The notes under the pieces: model-generated
Database searches by the model: none
The model's input: only the letters and a program-made list of their open reading frames with translations
What the model was told of the DNA's origin: nothing
Program-made: the position numbers and the translations under genes
Part shown: positions 1 to 8,723 of the stretch, piece after piece
Position numbering within the stretch: the first letter of the stretch is position 1
Layout: each line of letters opens with the position of its first letter
NCBI RefSeq assembly: GCF_900110575.1
Contig: NZ_FOEF01000033.1
Location: forward strand, 1-61,065
Reading direction: 5' to 3'
Source: Amycolatopsis saalfeldensis
GTDB taxonomy: Bacteria; Actinomycetota; Actinomycetes; Mycobacteriales; Pseudonocardiaceae
Length of the DNA stretch: 61,065 nucleotides

Positions 1-69
1 GTGTTCTCAGTCACAGATAGAGCCTTTCTGGGTCGCCGTCAGCGATCCCGATCTTGGTCCATCCGTGGC

Positions 70-350
70 TTACACGGTTGTCATGACACGGCCTTTGAAC
101 AGCCACCACAACTGGCTGGCGGGCGAACCGGGCGCGAACGTCGTCCACGGCGCCTCGTGCATCGCCAAGCCGTTCGGTATCTGTTCGAGCAGCTCGGTGA
201 TCTCCGTCGCGTAAGTAATCGTGGTGTCGACGGCTAGGTGGGCCGCTCGGCGTCATCATTGAAGTAGCGCTTGAGCACGTCGACCGCTGCCGTCCGACCA
301 TCGCCAAGGACGTGGAGGTCAAGCAGCCTATGCTGCGATGCGTAGTCACT
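70..350 (-). pseudogene. Unidentified decayed coding fragments
   Basis: Two short minus-strand stretches read like protein but sit in different frames. The first starts near 345 and stops at 234-236, with a segment reading VDVLKRYFNDDAERPT. The second runs from about 252 to a stop at 70-72 and ends in LWWLFKGRVMTTV. The first could be a SnoaL/NTF2-like piece, but I cannot name either with confidence. The frame change and the lack of a convincing start argue for remnants rather than a gene. Confidence 0.25.
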
Positions 351-495
351 CACGAGGGGTAATTCGCTGACATCAACCCGCACGGCACCCCTTACGTCGG
401 CGTCAGTACCTGCACCTCTGGTCGCTGCGGACCCGGTGCCGGGCCGGGTGACACTGTTTCCCAGAGCTTTATCTAATTATTTTGATCTCTTATTT
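351..495. other. Intergenic stretch entering an AT-rich patch
   Basis: No coding signal is recognised here. From about 470 the base composition drops sharply (runs such as TTATCTAATTATTTTG) compared with the GC-rich surroundings, and the AT-rich patch continues to about 700 inside the next broken gene. This suggests a junction with foreign or decayed DNA. Confidence 0.4.
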
Positions 496-869
496 TTACC
501 AACTAATATCGTGGCTATCCCGAGACTGATGGCGACAAATGAAATCTCTAATCTTCTTCGCTGGTATCACCGCAGCGATTAGGACGATTGCGACACCAGC
601 GATAATCAAGGTGATTGCTATCACATTCAGACTATCGCTGAATCCGAAAAAGACGAAGATCACCAGAGTTGCACCGATGCTACCGACCAGTCGACGATGC
701 AAGTATCGGTCCCGAATCCACTCGATCTCGCATACCTCTGCTTCGGCGCCTCGCTCGGCAACCCGCCGCGCGGCCGGGCGATCGCGAGCACGATCACCAG
801 CGCGATCCAGGCCAGCAGCAGCCCGCCAGCGACGTTGATCAGCAAGCCCCACCAGAACGACCCTTTCAC
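496..869 (-). pseudogene. Broken small membrane protein, composite of two frames
   Basis: A GTG at 869 overlaps the stop of the upstream membrane gene (GTGA) and opens a frame with one hydrophobic segment (GLLINVAGGLLLAWIALVIV), followed by an ARPRGG stretch. This resembles the N-terminus of DUF1232/YkvA-like proteins. The frame then runs into junk and stops at 660. A second frame from about 730 down to 496 encodes a lower-GC, two-helix membrane segment (GATLVIFVFFGF ... TLIIAGVAIVLIAAVIP). The frame switch and the abrupt GC change near 715 indicate a frameshift or a recombination join. The 5' half looks native and the 3' half foreign. The family assignment is tentative. Confidence 0.4.
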
Positions 870-1252
870 CGCGGAGCGTGCCGTCCCTCGCGTGTCGGCT
901 GGAAGAACTGCCGTGCCGGTGCGAAGAGACCGGTCAGCGACAGCACGATGAACACGACCTGGTGCACGTGGTCCGTGCCCGGCGGCAGCCCGAACACCAG
1001 ATGGGCGAGCCAGAACAGCGGATAGAACCACAGCGTGAACCAGGCCCACCGCTCCCGGCGCCGAAACGGCACCACCGCGATCAGCCCGCCGAACAACCCC
1101 AACCCCGCCGTCGCCAGCGCGTCCGCGCGATACAACAGCGCATCGCCCGCCGGCGGCGCCACCGCCACCACAAGCCCGAACCCCAGAATCCCGGCACTGA
1201 CCACAGCCAGACAGATCCAGCCGACCCGCACCACCACAGGTTCCTTGCCCAC
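866..1252 (-). CDS. Small integral membrane protein, four predicted helices
   Basis: The 128-residue protein has about four hydrophobic helices: WICLAVVSAGILGFGLVVAV, ALATAGLGLFGGLIAVVPF, WAWFTLWFYPLFWLAHLVFGL and VVFIVLSLTGLF. The arrangement, with a cytoplasmic RRRERWAW turn, is that of the many small actinobacterial membrane proteins of unknown role. The start is GTG at 1252. The stop overlaps the GTG of the next, broken, membrane ORF, so the two were probably co-translated once. No catalytic motif is visible and I do not assign a function. Confidence 0.55.
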   Translation of the reverse strand: MGKEPVVVRVGWICLAVVSAGILGFGLVVAVAPPAGDALLYRADALATAGLGLFGGLIAVVPFRRRERWAWFTLWFYPLFWLAHLVFGLPPGTDHVHQVVFIVLSLTGLFAPARQFFQPTREGRHAPR

Positions 1253-1261
1253 CCGGCGAAC

Positions 1262-1666
1262 CTACCTCAACGTCCGCGAGACCGGCCTGCTCCACGAGAT
1301 CCCGTCCAAACCAGCGCCCCGACAGGGCGCCTTCTCCACCTGCCCAACCGCGCCGAAGCGACGTGAACCCGGGTACCTCCCGCCCTGCACCATCGTCCTT
1401 CGACGCCGAGTAAGAACCTGAAGGCAATTGCTGCGGTCCGGCATCGGCGTGTGCAGCGTTAAGATCACGTCCGGCCGCAAGACTTTCAAACGATCGACTT
1501 CGCACCTATTAAGATAGGCAAAGGATTCGATCCTAACAAGGTAGAAAAAGGCGAGAGGTATCCAGGCCCAACGAAAGTCACCCGCGACGAGTCCCCAGGC
1601 GATGAAACCGATCACAGCCAGGACGACGGAGGCCCAGTGGATCCGCTTCTTGAGCGGATCTTTAAT
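1262..1666 (-). pseudogene. Remnant of a small membrane protein
   Basis: From about 1666 downward one frame reads KDPLKKRIHWASVVLAVIGF, then FIAWGLVAGDFRWAWIPLAFFYLVRI. This is two hydrophobic helices with basic flanks, after which the sequence loses protein character near 1450 and runs to a stop at 1262. There is no standard start codon at the head of the frame: an in-frame TAG lies just upstream and the first methionine is inside the helix. It is most likely a truncated copy of a small membrane protein, and the family is unknown. Confidence 0.35.
1640..1660 (+). terminator. Stem-loop followed by TTT
   Basis: GATCCGCT (1640-1647) pairs perfectly with AGCGGATC (1653-1660) across a 5-nt loop, and TTTAAT follows on the plus strand. 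The shape is that of a short intrinsic terminator, but no intact plus-strand gene precedes it, so its role is uncertain. Confidence 0.35.
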
Positions 1667-1677
1667 CTATTTCATCC

Positions 1678-2345
1678 CACGTGTCCGATCACCTGGTGGT
1701 AGTCGACCTCGACCTTCATCCCGTCCGGCTCGGTCGGCAAGTGGTGCACCTTGCCTGGACCCGCATCCTCGCCGACGGCGCGGGTGGCGTCGCCGTGCGG
1801 CGCAACCGCAACTCGGCCACGATGGTGATCCCGCCGGGAACCCGATCAGACACAGCGGGCCGATGCGGTACGACAGCGCGCACCAGCGCGGGTGCGCTGC
1901 TGGCGGAACCCGGCGAAGCCCTCTCCTTCATCGGTGCCGGCCAGCGCCACAGCGCCGACGATCGGCCCGCGGGTCCAGTGCATGCGACTGTCCGCGGCGA
2001 ACTCCGCCGAGACGTCCGCCGCGGACAGGTCCACGTAGGTGCGGCGGTGGTCCACCCGGCCACGCACCGGGACACCCGGCTCGTTCATCAGCTTGGCGGC
2101 GGCTTCGTACTGGCGCGACCCGGTGATCCGGGTGCTGTCGAACTCGCCTCGACTCCGGAGCCGTCTCCGCCACGTAGTCAACGCCCTCGACCTCGCCGAT
2201 GCAGCGCCGGGTAGCCCTTGTTGTCCGACCTGACCGGCAGGTTCCGGTTGGTCATGCTGGTGCCGTGGGTGGCGAACCAGTCGATAACCCCGGCTAGGTG
2301 GCCGTCGCGTTCGATGCGCAGCACCGTCGTCTGCGGGTCGATGCC
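1678..2345 (-). pseudogene. Neutral/alkaline ceramidase pseudogene
   Basis: Pieces of the neutral ceramidase family can be read in all three minus frames. From about 2345: PEGIDPQTTVLRIERDGH, then WFATHGTSMTNRN and DNKGYPA, the family's most conserved segment. After a frameshift come EVEGVDYVAET near 2190, then YEAAAKLMNEPGVPVRGRVD and HRRTYVDLSAADV, and near 1850 VPGGITIVAELRLRRTA. Intact enzymes are about 650-700 residues and hydrolyse ceramide outside the cell. Here the N-terminal third is missing and at least three frame changes occur. The fragment begins only about 15 nt after the stop of the secreted protein at 2362, so its 5' part was deleted. Recognition rests on the THGTSMTNRN block, which is very characteristic. 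Confidence 0.8.
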
Positions 2346-2361
2346 TTCGGGAGTCCGGTGG

Positions 2362-3786
2362 TCAGGAGAGGTTGAGGGCGGTGTCGTCGAGGACGAACGA
2401 GGTCTGCTTGGTGTAGTCCTCGGTGCCGGTGAACTTCACCGTGATGGTTTGCCCGGCGTAGGCGGAGAGGTCGACTCGGTGCTGGACATAGCCGTTGGCG
2501 GCGTCGCGGTTGGAGTACGTCGCCGGAGTGGCGAGCACGGTGCCCGCACTGTTGAGGATCTGCAGGGTGAGTGAGTCGTAGGCGGTGGTCGTGCTGGTTT
2601 CGGCGGTGTCGACGTGCAACCAGAAGCTCATCGCGTAGGTGGCGCAGCCGGTCGGCAGCGTCACGGTCTGAGCCAGGGTGTCGGTGTGGGCGCTGCCATG
2701 TCCGTCGAGCCAGGCGTCCCAGCTCCCGGCGTGCGGCGGTTCCGATGCGCTGTTCTTGATGATCCCGGCCGAGGCCGCCCACGGACTCGGCGTCCCGGTC
2801 TCGAAGCCGGGGTTGCCCAGTACCTGTTGTGCCGTACAGCCACCGCCGCCGGCCTGTGCGATGGTCCAGGTGAACGAGGCCGACCCGGACGGGCCGGTCG
2901 AGTCGGACGCGGTGACCGTCACCGAGCTCGTCCCGGCCGTGGCCGGAACACCGGAGATCAAGCCGGTGGCCGAGTTGATCGACAATCCGGCCGGTAGCCC
3001 GGTGGCGCTGTAGGACAAGGTCCCCGTGGCGGTGTCGGTCGCGGACATCTGCAGGCTGGCCGGTTGGCCGGCGGTGGCGGTCTGGTTGCCGGGGTTTGCC
3101 ACCGAGACGCTGCCGCCGCTGCTTCCGCCGAACTGGATGTCGAGTACGGCATGGAGCTCGATGCCGTTGGGGGCGACCCCGGTCTGGCCGTGCAGGAAGT
3201 CGAAGAACCCCACGCCGGTCACGGTCACCGGGACGTTCGCGGTCTGGAAGCTGCCGGTCGGGGTGTACTTCGCGTTGAACTCGGCGCGGGACTTCTGGAT
3301 GCTGCTCGTCAGCGGGCTGGCGGAGCCCACGCAGGCGGGGTCGGGGATCTCGGTGATCATCGTGTGGCCGGCGCCGTCCGACATCACGAGGTGGTAGTCG
3401 GAGTCGGACTCCAGCTTGTACTGCGTCAGCGTCGCCTTGAGCCGGAACACCGTCGTCTCGGTCGGCTGGATGCGGGTGTCGGCCGGCAGGCTGCCCGGTT
3501 TCGGCAAGGCGTCCAGCGCGGCGATCGTCGTGTCGGTGGTGGACTGCAGGGCGATCTTGGAGGCATCGCTGTCGGTCCCGGTCTTGACAGCCCACCGTTC
3601 CACCCCGCAGCTCCCGGCGGTCGCGGCGGGCTGGGCGACGAGGGCCTCGTTTTCGACCTCACCGGATTGACCGGCTTGATCGGGATCCTGGGGCGTGGCA
3701 GAGGAAAGAGCCGGTATCGACAGGGCCGCACCGGCCGCGATCACGGCGAGGGCGGCAGCGAGGCGAGTGCGTGTTGTGCGCTGCAT
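2362..3786 (-). CDS. Secreted multidomain protein with Ig-like and C-terminal binding domains
   Basis: The start is ATG at 3786, with GGGAGAG a few bases upstream; the nine residues before it (MVPRPWESS) lack this support. The 474-residue protein opens with a Sec signal peptide (RLAAALAVIAAGAALSIPAL). Residues of about 50-220 form a conserved actinobacterial extracytoplasmic region (CGVERWAVKTGTDSDASK ... GVGFFDFLHGQTGVAPNG ... ELHAVLDIQF). Next comes a putative Ig/cadherin-like He_PIG domain (ATAGQPASLQMSATD ... GLPAGLSINSATGLISGVP). A C-terminal jelly-roll-like domain of about 150 residues (NPGFETGTPSPW ... VKFTGTEDYTKQTSFVLDD) resembles carbohydrate- or surface-binding modules. No catalytic residues are evident, so an adhesin or substrate-binding role is an inference. 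Confidence 0.7.
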   Translation of the reverse strand: MQRTTRTRLAAALAVIAAGAALSIPALSSATPQDPDQAGQSGEVENEALVAQPAATAGSCGVERWAVKTGTDSDASKIALQSTTDTTIAALDALPKPGSLPADTRIQPTETTVFRLKATLTQYKLESDSDYHLVMSDGAGHTMITEIPDPACVGSASPLTSSIQKSRAEFNAKYTPTGSFQTANVPVTVTGVGFFDFLHGQTGVAPNGIELHAVLDIQFGGSSGGSVSVANPGNQTATAGQPASLQMSATDTATGTLSYSATGLPAGLSINSATGLISGVPATAGTSSVTVTASDSTGPSGSASFTWTIAQAGGGGCTAQQVLGNPGFETGTPSPWAASAGIIKNSASEPPHAGSWDAWLDGHGSAHTDTLAQTVTLPTGCATYAMSFWLHVDTAETSTTTAYDSLTLQILNSAGTVLATPATYSNRDAANGYVQHRVDLSAYAGQTITVKFTGTEDYTKQTSFVLDDTALNLS

Positions 3787-4333
3787 GGAACTCTCCCAGG
3801 GACGCGGTACCACGGGGCCGCGTTCGGTCGCGGCCGAGGCTGGAGATCGTGCGCGGCGGCGCCGGCGGGATCCGGCATTCGGAATGACCGGTGTGACCGA
3901 CCGGCGAAGTCATCTGGCAGTGTGACGAAAGGCGATGCCCACCCACACCGCCGCGGGGATGAATACCAGGCCAACATTCCTGAGCCGGCGACGCAGTGCG
4001 GGAAATGCGCCCGCACAATGGATTCACTGGGACACTCAACCGATCGTCGGGACGACTGGACATGGTAGAAGGTCCACTGTGTCTTATGTAGCGCCGAAAG
4101 TAGGGACCGGCGCCAATCTCGCGGAACCGCCGGCGGCGCCCCGGCGATTTACCTGCAGATAACGTGACTCATACGTTTTTCTAACCTTGCCCTGCGAAAG
4201 ACTGCTATTCCGGCCGGGTGGTAACACTTGCCCGCTGTCCGCCGACAAGTGAGCGGCGCCCCCAGGCACGCGTTTGCCGGTGTTGCTGGGCGCGTCACCG
4301 GATTTTCACTCCGTTCTCACCAGGGAGCGCGTG
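3787..4333. promoter_or_regulatory. Divergent promoter region between two secreted proteins
   Basis: This 547-bp gap separates two divergently transcribed exported proteins. A less GC-rich stretch at about 4150-4230 (ATAACGTGACTCATACG, TTTTTCTAACC, GGTAACACTTG) is the likeliest promoter area for the plus-strand gene. I see no convincing palindromic operator or small gene. Confidence 0.4.
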
Positions 4334-6247
4334 ATGACACGATGGCCCCGTCCCCTCATCATCCCCGCGATCGGCCTCACGGTGCTCAGCGCCGCAGCCC
4401 TCGGTCTGTCCACCGCGCCGACCGCAACTGCCCAGCCCTTCGGCTACACCCGGCTGAGCAAGATCCAGCAACGCCATGTCTCCGGGCTGTTGTCGACCGT
4501 CCTCAACGGTGAAGACCCCGCCACCGGCGGCCGGCGCGCGGCCCCGAACACCGCCAGACCGGCAACCGCGGCGCCGTGCGCGGACCGGTTCGGCGCCAAC
4601 GTCAAGGTCAACCAGAACTGCCTCAACATCGCCGACGCCGACCTGCAAGGACGGGGCCAAGCCCAGAACGAGACGTGGGCGGCGGCCGACCCGAACAACC
4701 CCGACCACATCATCGCCAGCTACAACGACTACCGCCGCGGCGACGGCACCTGCGGCGCGACCTACTCCCTCGACGGCGCGAAGTCCTGGACCGACGCCAC
4801 CACCCCCGACGGGTTCATCCGCGGGGGAAGCTTCGGTGGTGCGCCACGGGAATACTGGCAGAGCGGCGGGGACACCTCGGTGGCCTGGGATTCGCGCGGC
4901 AACGCCTATCTGTCGTGCCAGGTGTTCAACCGCGGCAGCGGCACCTCACCCGACCCCGACCAGTCCAGCGCCTTCCTGGTGTACCGCTCGACCGGCACCA
5001 ACGGCTCGTCCTGGAACTTCACCGGCCGCCCCGTCACCACCCACGACGACACCGCCGGCGCGGGGAACTTCCTGCTGGACAAGCAATTGCTGACTGCCGA
5101 CGCCAACCCCCGCAGCCCGTTCCGCGACCGGGTCTACATGTCGTGGACGACGTTCGCCGACGACGGCACCGGCTACATCTACGAGGCCCACTCCGCCGAC
5201 TACGGCGAGACGTTCTCCGCGCCGGTCCTCGTCAGCGCCGACAGCCCGCAGTGCGCCAACGCCCTGGGACTGCCGACACCTCGCGGGCGGTGCAACCAGA
5301 ACCAGGACTCTCAGCCGTTCGTCGGGCCGGACGGCGCGCTGTACGTGGTGTACAACAACTTCAACAACAGCGAAGCCTCCCCGGCCGACAACCACAACCA
5401 GGTCCTGCTGGCCCGCTCGGCCGACGGCGGCCAGACGTTCTCCGCGCCCGTCCTGGTCGGCGCGTACAACGAACTGCCGGACTGCGCCACCTACCAGAAC
5501 GGACAGGACCCGGGCCGGGCGTGCGTACCGGAGAAGGGCCCGTCGGCGAACTCGGTGTTCCGGGCCAGCAACTACCCGATCGGCGGCGTCGACCCGCGCC
5601 ACGGCAACCGGGTCGTGGTGACCTACGGTTCCTACCTCAACCGGAACTCCCAGGAGTCGACCGGCTGCGTCCCGGGCGGGTTCAACCCCGCGTCCGCGGG
5701 CAACCTCTACACCGGGGTCAAGAACGGAACCTGCAACAACGACATCGTGCTGTCGACCTCGGCCAACGCCGGTACCAGCTTCACCGGCGGGAGCACCGAC
5801 GTCCGGGCGCTGCCCGTCGTCACCACCGCCGGCGGCCAGGCCCGTACCGACCAGTTCTGGCAGGGCGCGGCGTTCGCCCCGGACGGGACGCTCGCGGTCA
5901 GCTACTACGACCGGCAGTACGGGGCCGATGAGAACCTCGGGTTCGCCGACATCACCACCTCCTTCTCGGCCAATCCCGCCGGGCCGTTCGAGCACACCCG
6001 GTCGACGTCGGGCAGCATGCCTCCGCCGACGCAGTTCAGCGGCACGTTCTACGGTGACTACGCGGGAATCGCGGTGACGGCCAAGGCCGCGTTCCCGGTG
6101 TGGTCGGACACCCGGCCGACGGACCTGTTCCTGTGCCCCGGCACCGCGACGCCGGGCACTCCACCGCAGACCTGCCAGGCCGGCGCGCCGAACGCCTCGG
6201 TCGCCAACGACGAGGACATCTACACCACCAGGGTCGGCTTCCCCTGA
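4334..6247 (+). CDS. Secreted sialidase-fold (BNR repeat) protein
   Basis: The protein is 637 residues from ATG 4334, chosen because GGGAG lies about 7 nt upstream and the signal peptide (IPAIGLTVLSAAALGLSTAP, then ATAQP) starts there. Asp-box/BNR motifs of the S-x-D-x-G-x-T-F type occur repeatedly: SADYGETFSAPVLV near residue 295, SADGGQTFSAPVLV near residue 370, and a degenerate STSANAGTSF. This supports a multi-bladed beta-propeller like exo-alpha-sialidases and related exported glycosidases. Conserved flanking blocks (QNETWAAADPNNPDHIIASY, YCGDYAGIAV-like, VWSDTRPTDLF) fit the large family of actinobacterial exo-alpha-sialidase-annotated proteins. Many of these lack proven sialidase activity, and I cannot confirm the Arg triad. 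It is divergent from the secreted protein at 2362-3786. Confidence 0.7.
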   Translation: MTRWPRPLIIPAIGLTVLSAAALGLSTAPTATAQPFGYTRLSKIQQRHVSGLLSTVLNGEDPATGGRRAAPNTARPATAAPCADRFGANVKVNQNCLNIADADLQGRGQAQNETWAAADPNNPDHIIASYNDYRRGDGTCGATYSLDGAKSWTDATTPDGFIRGGSFGGAPREYWQSGGDTSVAWDSRGNAYLSCQVFNRGSGTSPDPDQSSAFLVYRSTGTNGSSWNFTGRPVTTHDDTAGAGNFLLDKQLLTADANPRSPFRDRVYMSWTTFADDGTGYIYEAHSADYGETFSAPVLVSADSPQCANALGLPTPRGRCNQNQDSQPFVGPDGALYVVYNNFNNSEASPADNHNQVLLARSADGGQTFSAPVLVGAYNELPDCATYQNGQDPGRACVPEKGPSANSVFRASNYPIGGVDPRHGNRVVVTYGSYLNRNSQESTGCVPGGFNPASAGNLYTGVKNGTCNNDIVLSTSANAGTSFTGGSTDVRALPVVTTAGGQARTDQFWQGAAFAPDGTLAVSYYDRQYGADENLGFADITTSFSANPAGPFEHTRSTSGSMPPPTQFSGTFYGDYAGIAVTAKAAFPVWSDTRPTDLFLCPGTATPGTPPQTCQAGAPNASVANDEDIYTTRVGFP

Positions 6248-6540
6248 CCGGCGGCGTGGCCGGGCCGGGTGGCAAGGCCGCGTCCGGGTGATCGGGGACT
6301 TCACCGTCGAGAACGATGAATCCCGGCACGGTACAGGTGACAGTGCCCGGTGACCGACCTCGCCGGGCTTGACCCCGGACCGCCTTCCCACCCGGCGGGG
6401 ATGAGCACCGGCCACGGCACGTCGAGCGGCGAGCCGGACACGCGCGGCATGGGCGCCGGGTTAGGCGGTGGCAAAACCTGGCGAGCCTCGGTCACCGGAT
6501 GGGCTGACGGCAGGCCATCGGCGATGACCGCCGCGCTTGA
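6248..6540. other. Intergenic gap, nothing recognised
   Basis: This 293-bp stretch lies between the secreted propeller protein and the membrane protein. A short open frame exists here but has no protein-like composition. I see no clear hairpin, operator or RNA gene. Confidence 0.4.
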
Positions 6541-7299
6541 ATGGTGATCATGAGCAAGCTTCCTCAGATCACGGCGATTTTCTGGATCATGAAGATCGCG
6601 GCCACCACGCTGGGCGAGACAGCCGGCGACCTGCTCGCCCAGACGATGCGGGTCGGGTACTTGGCCAGCTCGGTGATCTTGATCGTGCTGTTCCTGGCGA
6701 GCCTGCTGACCCAGCTGGCGGTGAAGACATTTCATCCATTGCTGTACTGGACGGTGATTCTCTCGACCAGCACCGCCGGCACGACGATGTCGGACTTCAT
6801 GAACCGCAGCGCCGGCCTCGGCTACGCCAAGGGCGCGCTGGTCCTCATCGCCGCGCTCACGACGGTGTTCCTCATCTGGAAAGCCAGCGGGCATTCGTTC
6901 GCCGTGCAGAAGATCGACTCGTTCAGCGGTGAACTGCTGTACTGGACGGCGATCTTGTTCTCCAACACGTTGGGCACCTCGCTGGGTGACTTCCTCGCCG
7001 ACGACTCCGGACTCGGTTTCGGCGGTACCGCGATGGTGATCAGCGGCGTGCTGGTTCTGGTCTTGACGGTCATGAAGACGACACGGGTCTCGCGAACACT
7101 GCTGTTCTGGGTCGCGTTCGTCCTGACCCGGCCGCTTGGCGCGTCGGCCGGTGACTTCGTCAGCAAACCGAACGCCGCCGGCGGGCTCGGATACGGCACG
7201 ACCGGCGCTTCCGCGCTGCTCGGCGCGGTCCTGCTCGCGCTGATCGGTTACACCACCTGGCAGCAGCGGCAGGCCCGGACAGTCGAATACGCGGGCTGA
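6541..7299 (+). CDS. COG4705-type membrane-anchored protein with four internal repeats
   Basis: The 252-residue hydrophobic protein is built from four repeats, each with two helices and a signature loop: GETAGDLLAQTMRVGY near residue 25, AGTTMSDFMNRSAGLGY near 87, LGTSLGDFLADDSGLGF near 148 and LGASAGDFVSKPNAAGGLGY near 205. The (T/S)xGD plus Gly-Leu-Gly pattern and FWIMKIAATTLGE at the start match the uncharacterised COG4705 family, whose function is unknown. ATG 6541 and ATG 6550 are both possible. Neither has a strong ribosome site, although GGTGAT precedes the second very closely. It stands alone between a secreted protein and a TetR gene. Confidence 0.75.
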   Translation: MVIMSKLPQITAIFWIMKIAATTLGETAGDLLAQTMRVGYLASSVILIVLFLASLLTQLAVKTFHPLLYWTVILSTSTAGTTMSDFMNRSAGLGYAKGALVLIAALTTVFLIWKASGHSFAVQKIDSFSGELLYWTAILFSNTLGTSLGDFLADDSGLGFGGTAMVISGVLVLVLTVMKTTRVSRTLLFWVAFVLTRPLGASAGDFVSKPNAAGGLGYGTTGASALLGAVLLALIGYTTWQQRQARTVEYAG

Positions 7300-7442
7300 T
7301 CTTTGCTCCGCGGGCCCTGCGCGGCGAAAGCCAAGCGTCCGCAGGGTGGCACGACCCGGGTCCTGTCGACGGCTTTCACCGATCCGGTCGAGGAACGGCG
7401 CGTGATCGCCGAGTTCAATGCGGCCCCGTTTAAGCTGAGGCG

Positions 7443-8060
7443 GTGCCGAAGATCACCGAGGAGCGCCGCGCCGAGCGGCGGCGCCAGATCTTGACCTGTG
7501 CGTGGACCTGCTTTTCCCGCAACGGTTTCCATGCGACGTCGATGGACGACATCATCGCCGCGACCGGTATGTCGGCCAGTGGGGTCTACCGGTACTTCGG
7601 TGGCAAGGACGAGCTGATCGAGGCGGCCGGGGAGGAGTCCATGGCCGTCTTCCGCGCGCTGTTCGACCGGCTGCGGCACACCGAGCCCGTGCCGGACGTC
7701 ACCGCCACGATCGCCGCCATCGTGGCGCCGGTCGGCGGGGGCACCAGGGACTACGACCTGTCCAGGGTCGCGATCCAGGCTTGGTCCGAGGCGTTGCGGC
7801 AGCCGCGGTTGCGCGAGCGCACCGGCGATTTCCATCGTGAGCTGCGCGCTCAGCTGACCGCGCTGGCCCGCCGCTGGCAGCACGCGGGCCTGCTCGCGCC
7901 GGAGGCGAGCCCGGAAGCCGTCGGGATCGTGCTGGCGACGTTGCTGCCGGGGATGCTGGTCGCCCGGCACGCCGCGGACCCGGTGAGCGTGGACCGGGTG
8001 CTGGCCGGTCTGCGCGGGCTGACCGGCATCGACCAGCACCGGATGCCACCAAAACATTAA
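7443..8060 (+). CDS. TetR family transcriptional regulator (first of a tandem pair)
   Basis: This is a 205-residue TetR repressor. The N-terminal helix-turn-helix is classical: RRRQILTCAWTCFSRNGFHA, TSMDDIIAATGMSASGVYRY, FGGKDELIE. The remaining 140 residues form the ligand and dimer domain, with no recognisable ligand. The GTG start follows a TAAGCT -10-like hexamer (7431-7436) by six bases, so the transcript is probably leaderless. The next gene is a close paralogue (the HTH is almost identical: FHATSMDDIIAATGMS), so this looks like a tandem duplication. Both may act on the AACG-N2-CGTT sites found before the second gene and the downstream monooxygenase operon. Confidence 0.9.
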   Translation: MPKITEERRAERRRQILTCAWTCFSRNGFHATSMDDIIAATGMSASGVYRYFGGKDELIEAAGEESMAVFRALFDRLRHTEPVPDVTATIAAIVAPVGGGTRDYDLSRVAIQAWSEALRQPRLRERTGDFHRELRAQLTALARRWQHAGLLAPEASPEAVGIVLATLLPGMLVARHAADPVSVDRVLAGLRGLTGIDQHRMPPKH

Positions 8061-8068
8061 CGCACGTT
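8059..8068. promoter_or_regulatory. AACG-N2-CGTT operator candidate, TetR promoter
   Basis: The dyad AACG CA CGTT lies between a weak -35 area and the -10-like TAGGAT (8075-8080) of the second TetR gene. The same dyad occurs twice before the monooxygenase operon at 9567. This fits autoregulation. Confidence 0.5.
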
Positions 8069-8086
8069 TCCGTTTAGGATGGCGCC

Positions 8087-8695
8087 ATGCCCCGTCTCAG
8101 CACCGAACGACGCGACCAGCGCCGCCGGCACGTCCTGGTCAGCGCCTGGTCGTGTTTCTCCCGGGACGGATTCCACGCGACGTCCATGGACGACATCATC
8201 GCGGCGACCGGCATGTCCTCCAGCGCCGTCTACCGGTACTTCCGCAGCAAGGACGAGCTGATCGAGGCCTCGGCCGAGGAGGCCCTCACCCTGCTGAGCG
8301 GCTTCGTCGCCCGGACGCTCGACACCGAACCGACGCCGGGCCCTGCCGAGGTCCTCGCCGGGCTGCTCGGCGAACTGGCGAACCGGACGGCCGGGCCGGA
8401 TTACGACCTGTCGAAGATCGCCATGCACTCCTGGTCCGAAGCACTGCGCCGGTCCGACGTGGCCAAGCAGACCAACGCGTTCTACCGAGGCGTCCACGGT
8501 CACCTGACCGCACTCGCCGTCCGCTGGAAGGCCGCCGGACACCTCCTGGCCGACGCCGCCCCGGAAGACGTCGCGACGGTCCTGGTCGCGCTGATGCCAG
8601 GACTGGTCGTCAACCAGCACCTGCTCGACCCGGTCCCGGCCGAGCAGCTCATCGCCGGGCTCGCCGCACTGGGCGCAGCCGCCGGGGCGGGCTGA
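8087..8695 (+). CDS. TetR family transcriptional regulator (second of a tandem pair)
   Basis: This 202-residue TetR protein has the HTH at residues of about 8-55 (RRDQRRRHVLVSAWSCFSRD, FHATSMDDIIAATGMSSSAV, YRYFRSKDELIEA) and a divergent effector domain. It is clearly paralogous to the gene ending 26 nt upstream. The ATG at 8087 comes six bases after TAGGAT, so the mRNA is probably leaderless. A dyad AACG-CA-CGTT sits inside the promoter. The same dyad flanks the promoter of the FAD monooxygenase operon 1.4 kb downstream, making that operon the probable target. A decayed zinc alcohol dehydrogenase separates them. Confidence 0.9.
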   Translation: MPRLSTERRDQRRRHVLVSAWSCFSRDGFHATSMDDIIAATGMSSSAVYRYFRSKDELIEASAEEALTLLSGFVARTLDTEPTPGPAEVLAGLLGELANRTAGPDYDLSKIAMHSWSEALRRSDVAKQTNAFYRGVHGHLTALAVRWKAAGHLLADAAPEDVATVLVALMPGLVVNQHLLDPVPAEQLIAGLAALGAAAGAG

Positions 8696-8723
8696 TCCGG
8701 CGGCACCGACCGGGTCCGGGCGA

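Noticed and set aside
660..1505. Long minus-strand reading frame of 281 codons covering the membrane gene region
   Set aside because: Composition is arginine/glycine-rich with no domain or hydrophobic pattern. The overlapping frame at 866-1252 gives a clear four-helix protein.
3064..4068. 334-codon plus-strand frame opposite the secreted protein
   Set aside because: It is an antisense shadow of the gene at 2362-3786, low-complexity Gly/Ala/Arg, with no motif.
4946..6415. 489-codon minus-strand frame opposite the sialidase-fold gene
   Set aside because: It is an antisense shadow caused by high GC. The plus-strand protein has a signal peptide and Asp-box motifs.
7315..7346. Possible terminator (CCCTGCG ... 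CGCAGGG) between the COG4705 gene and the first TetR
   Set aside because: The loop is long (18 nt) and no T-run follows; too weak to call.
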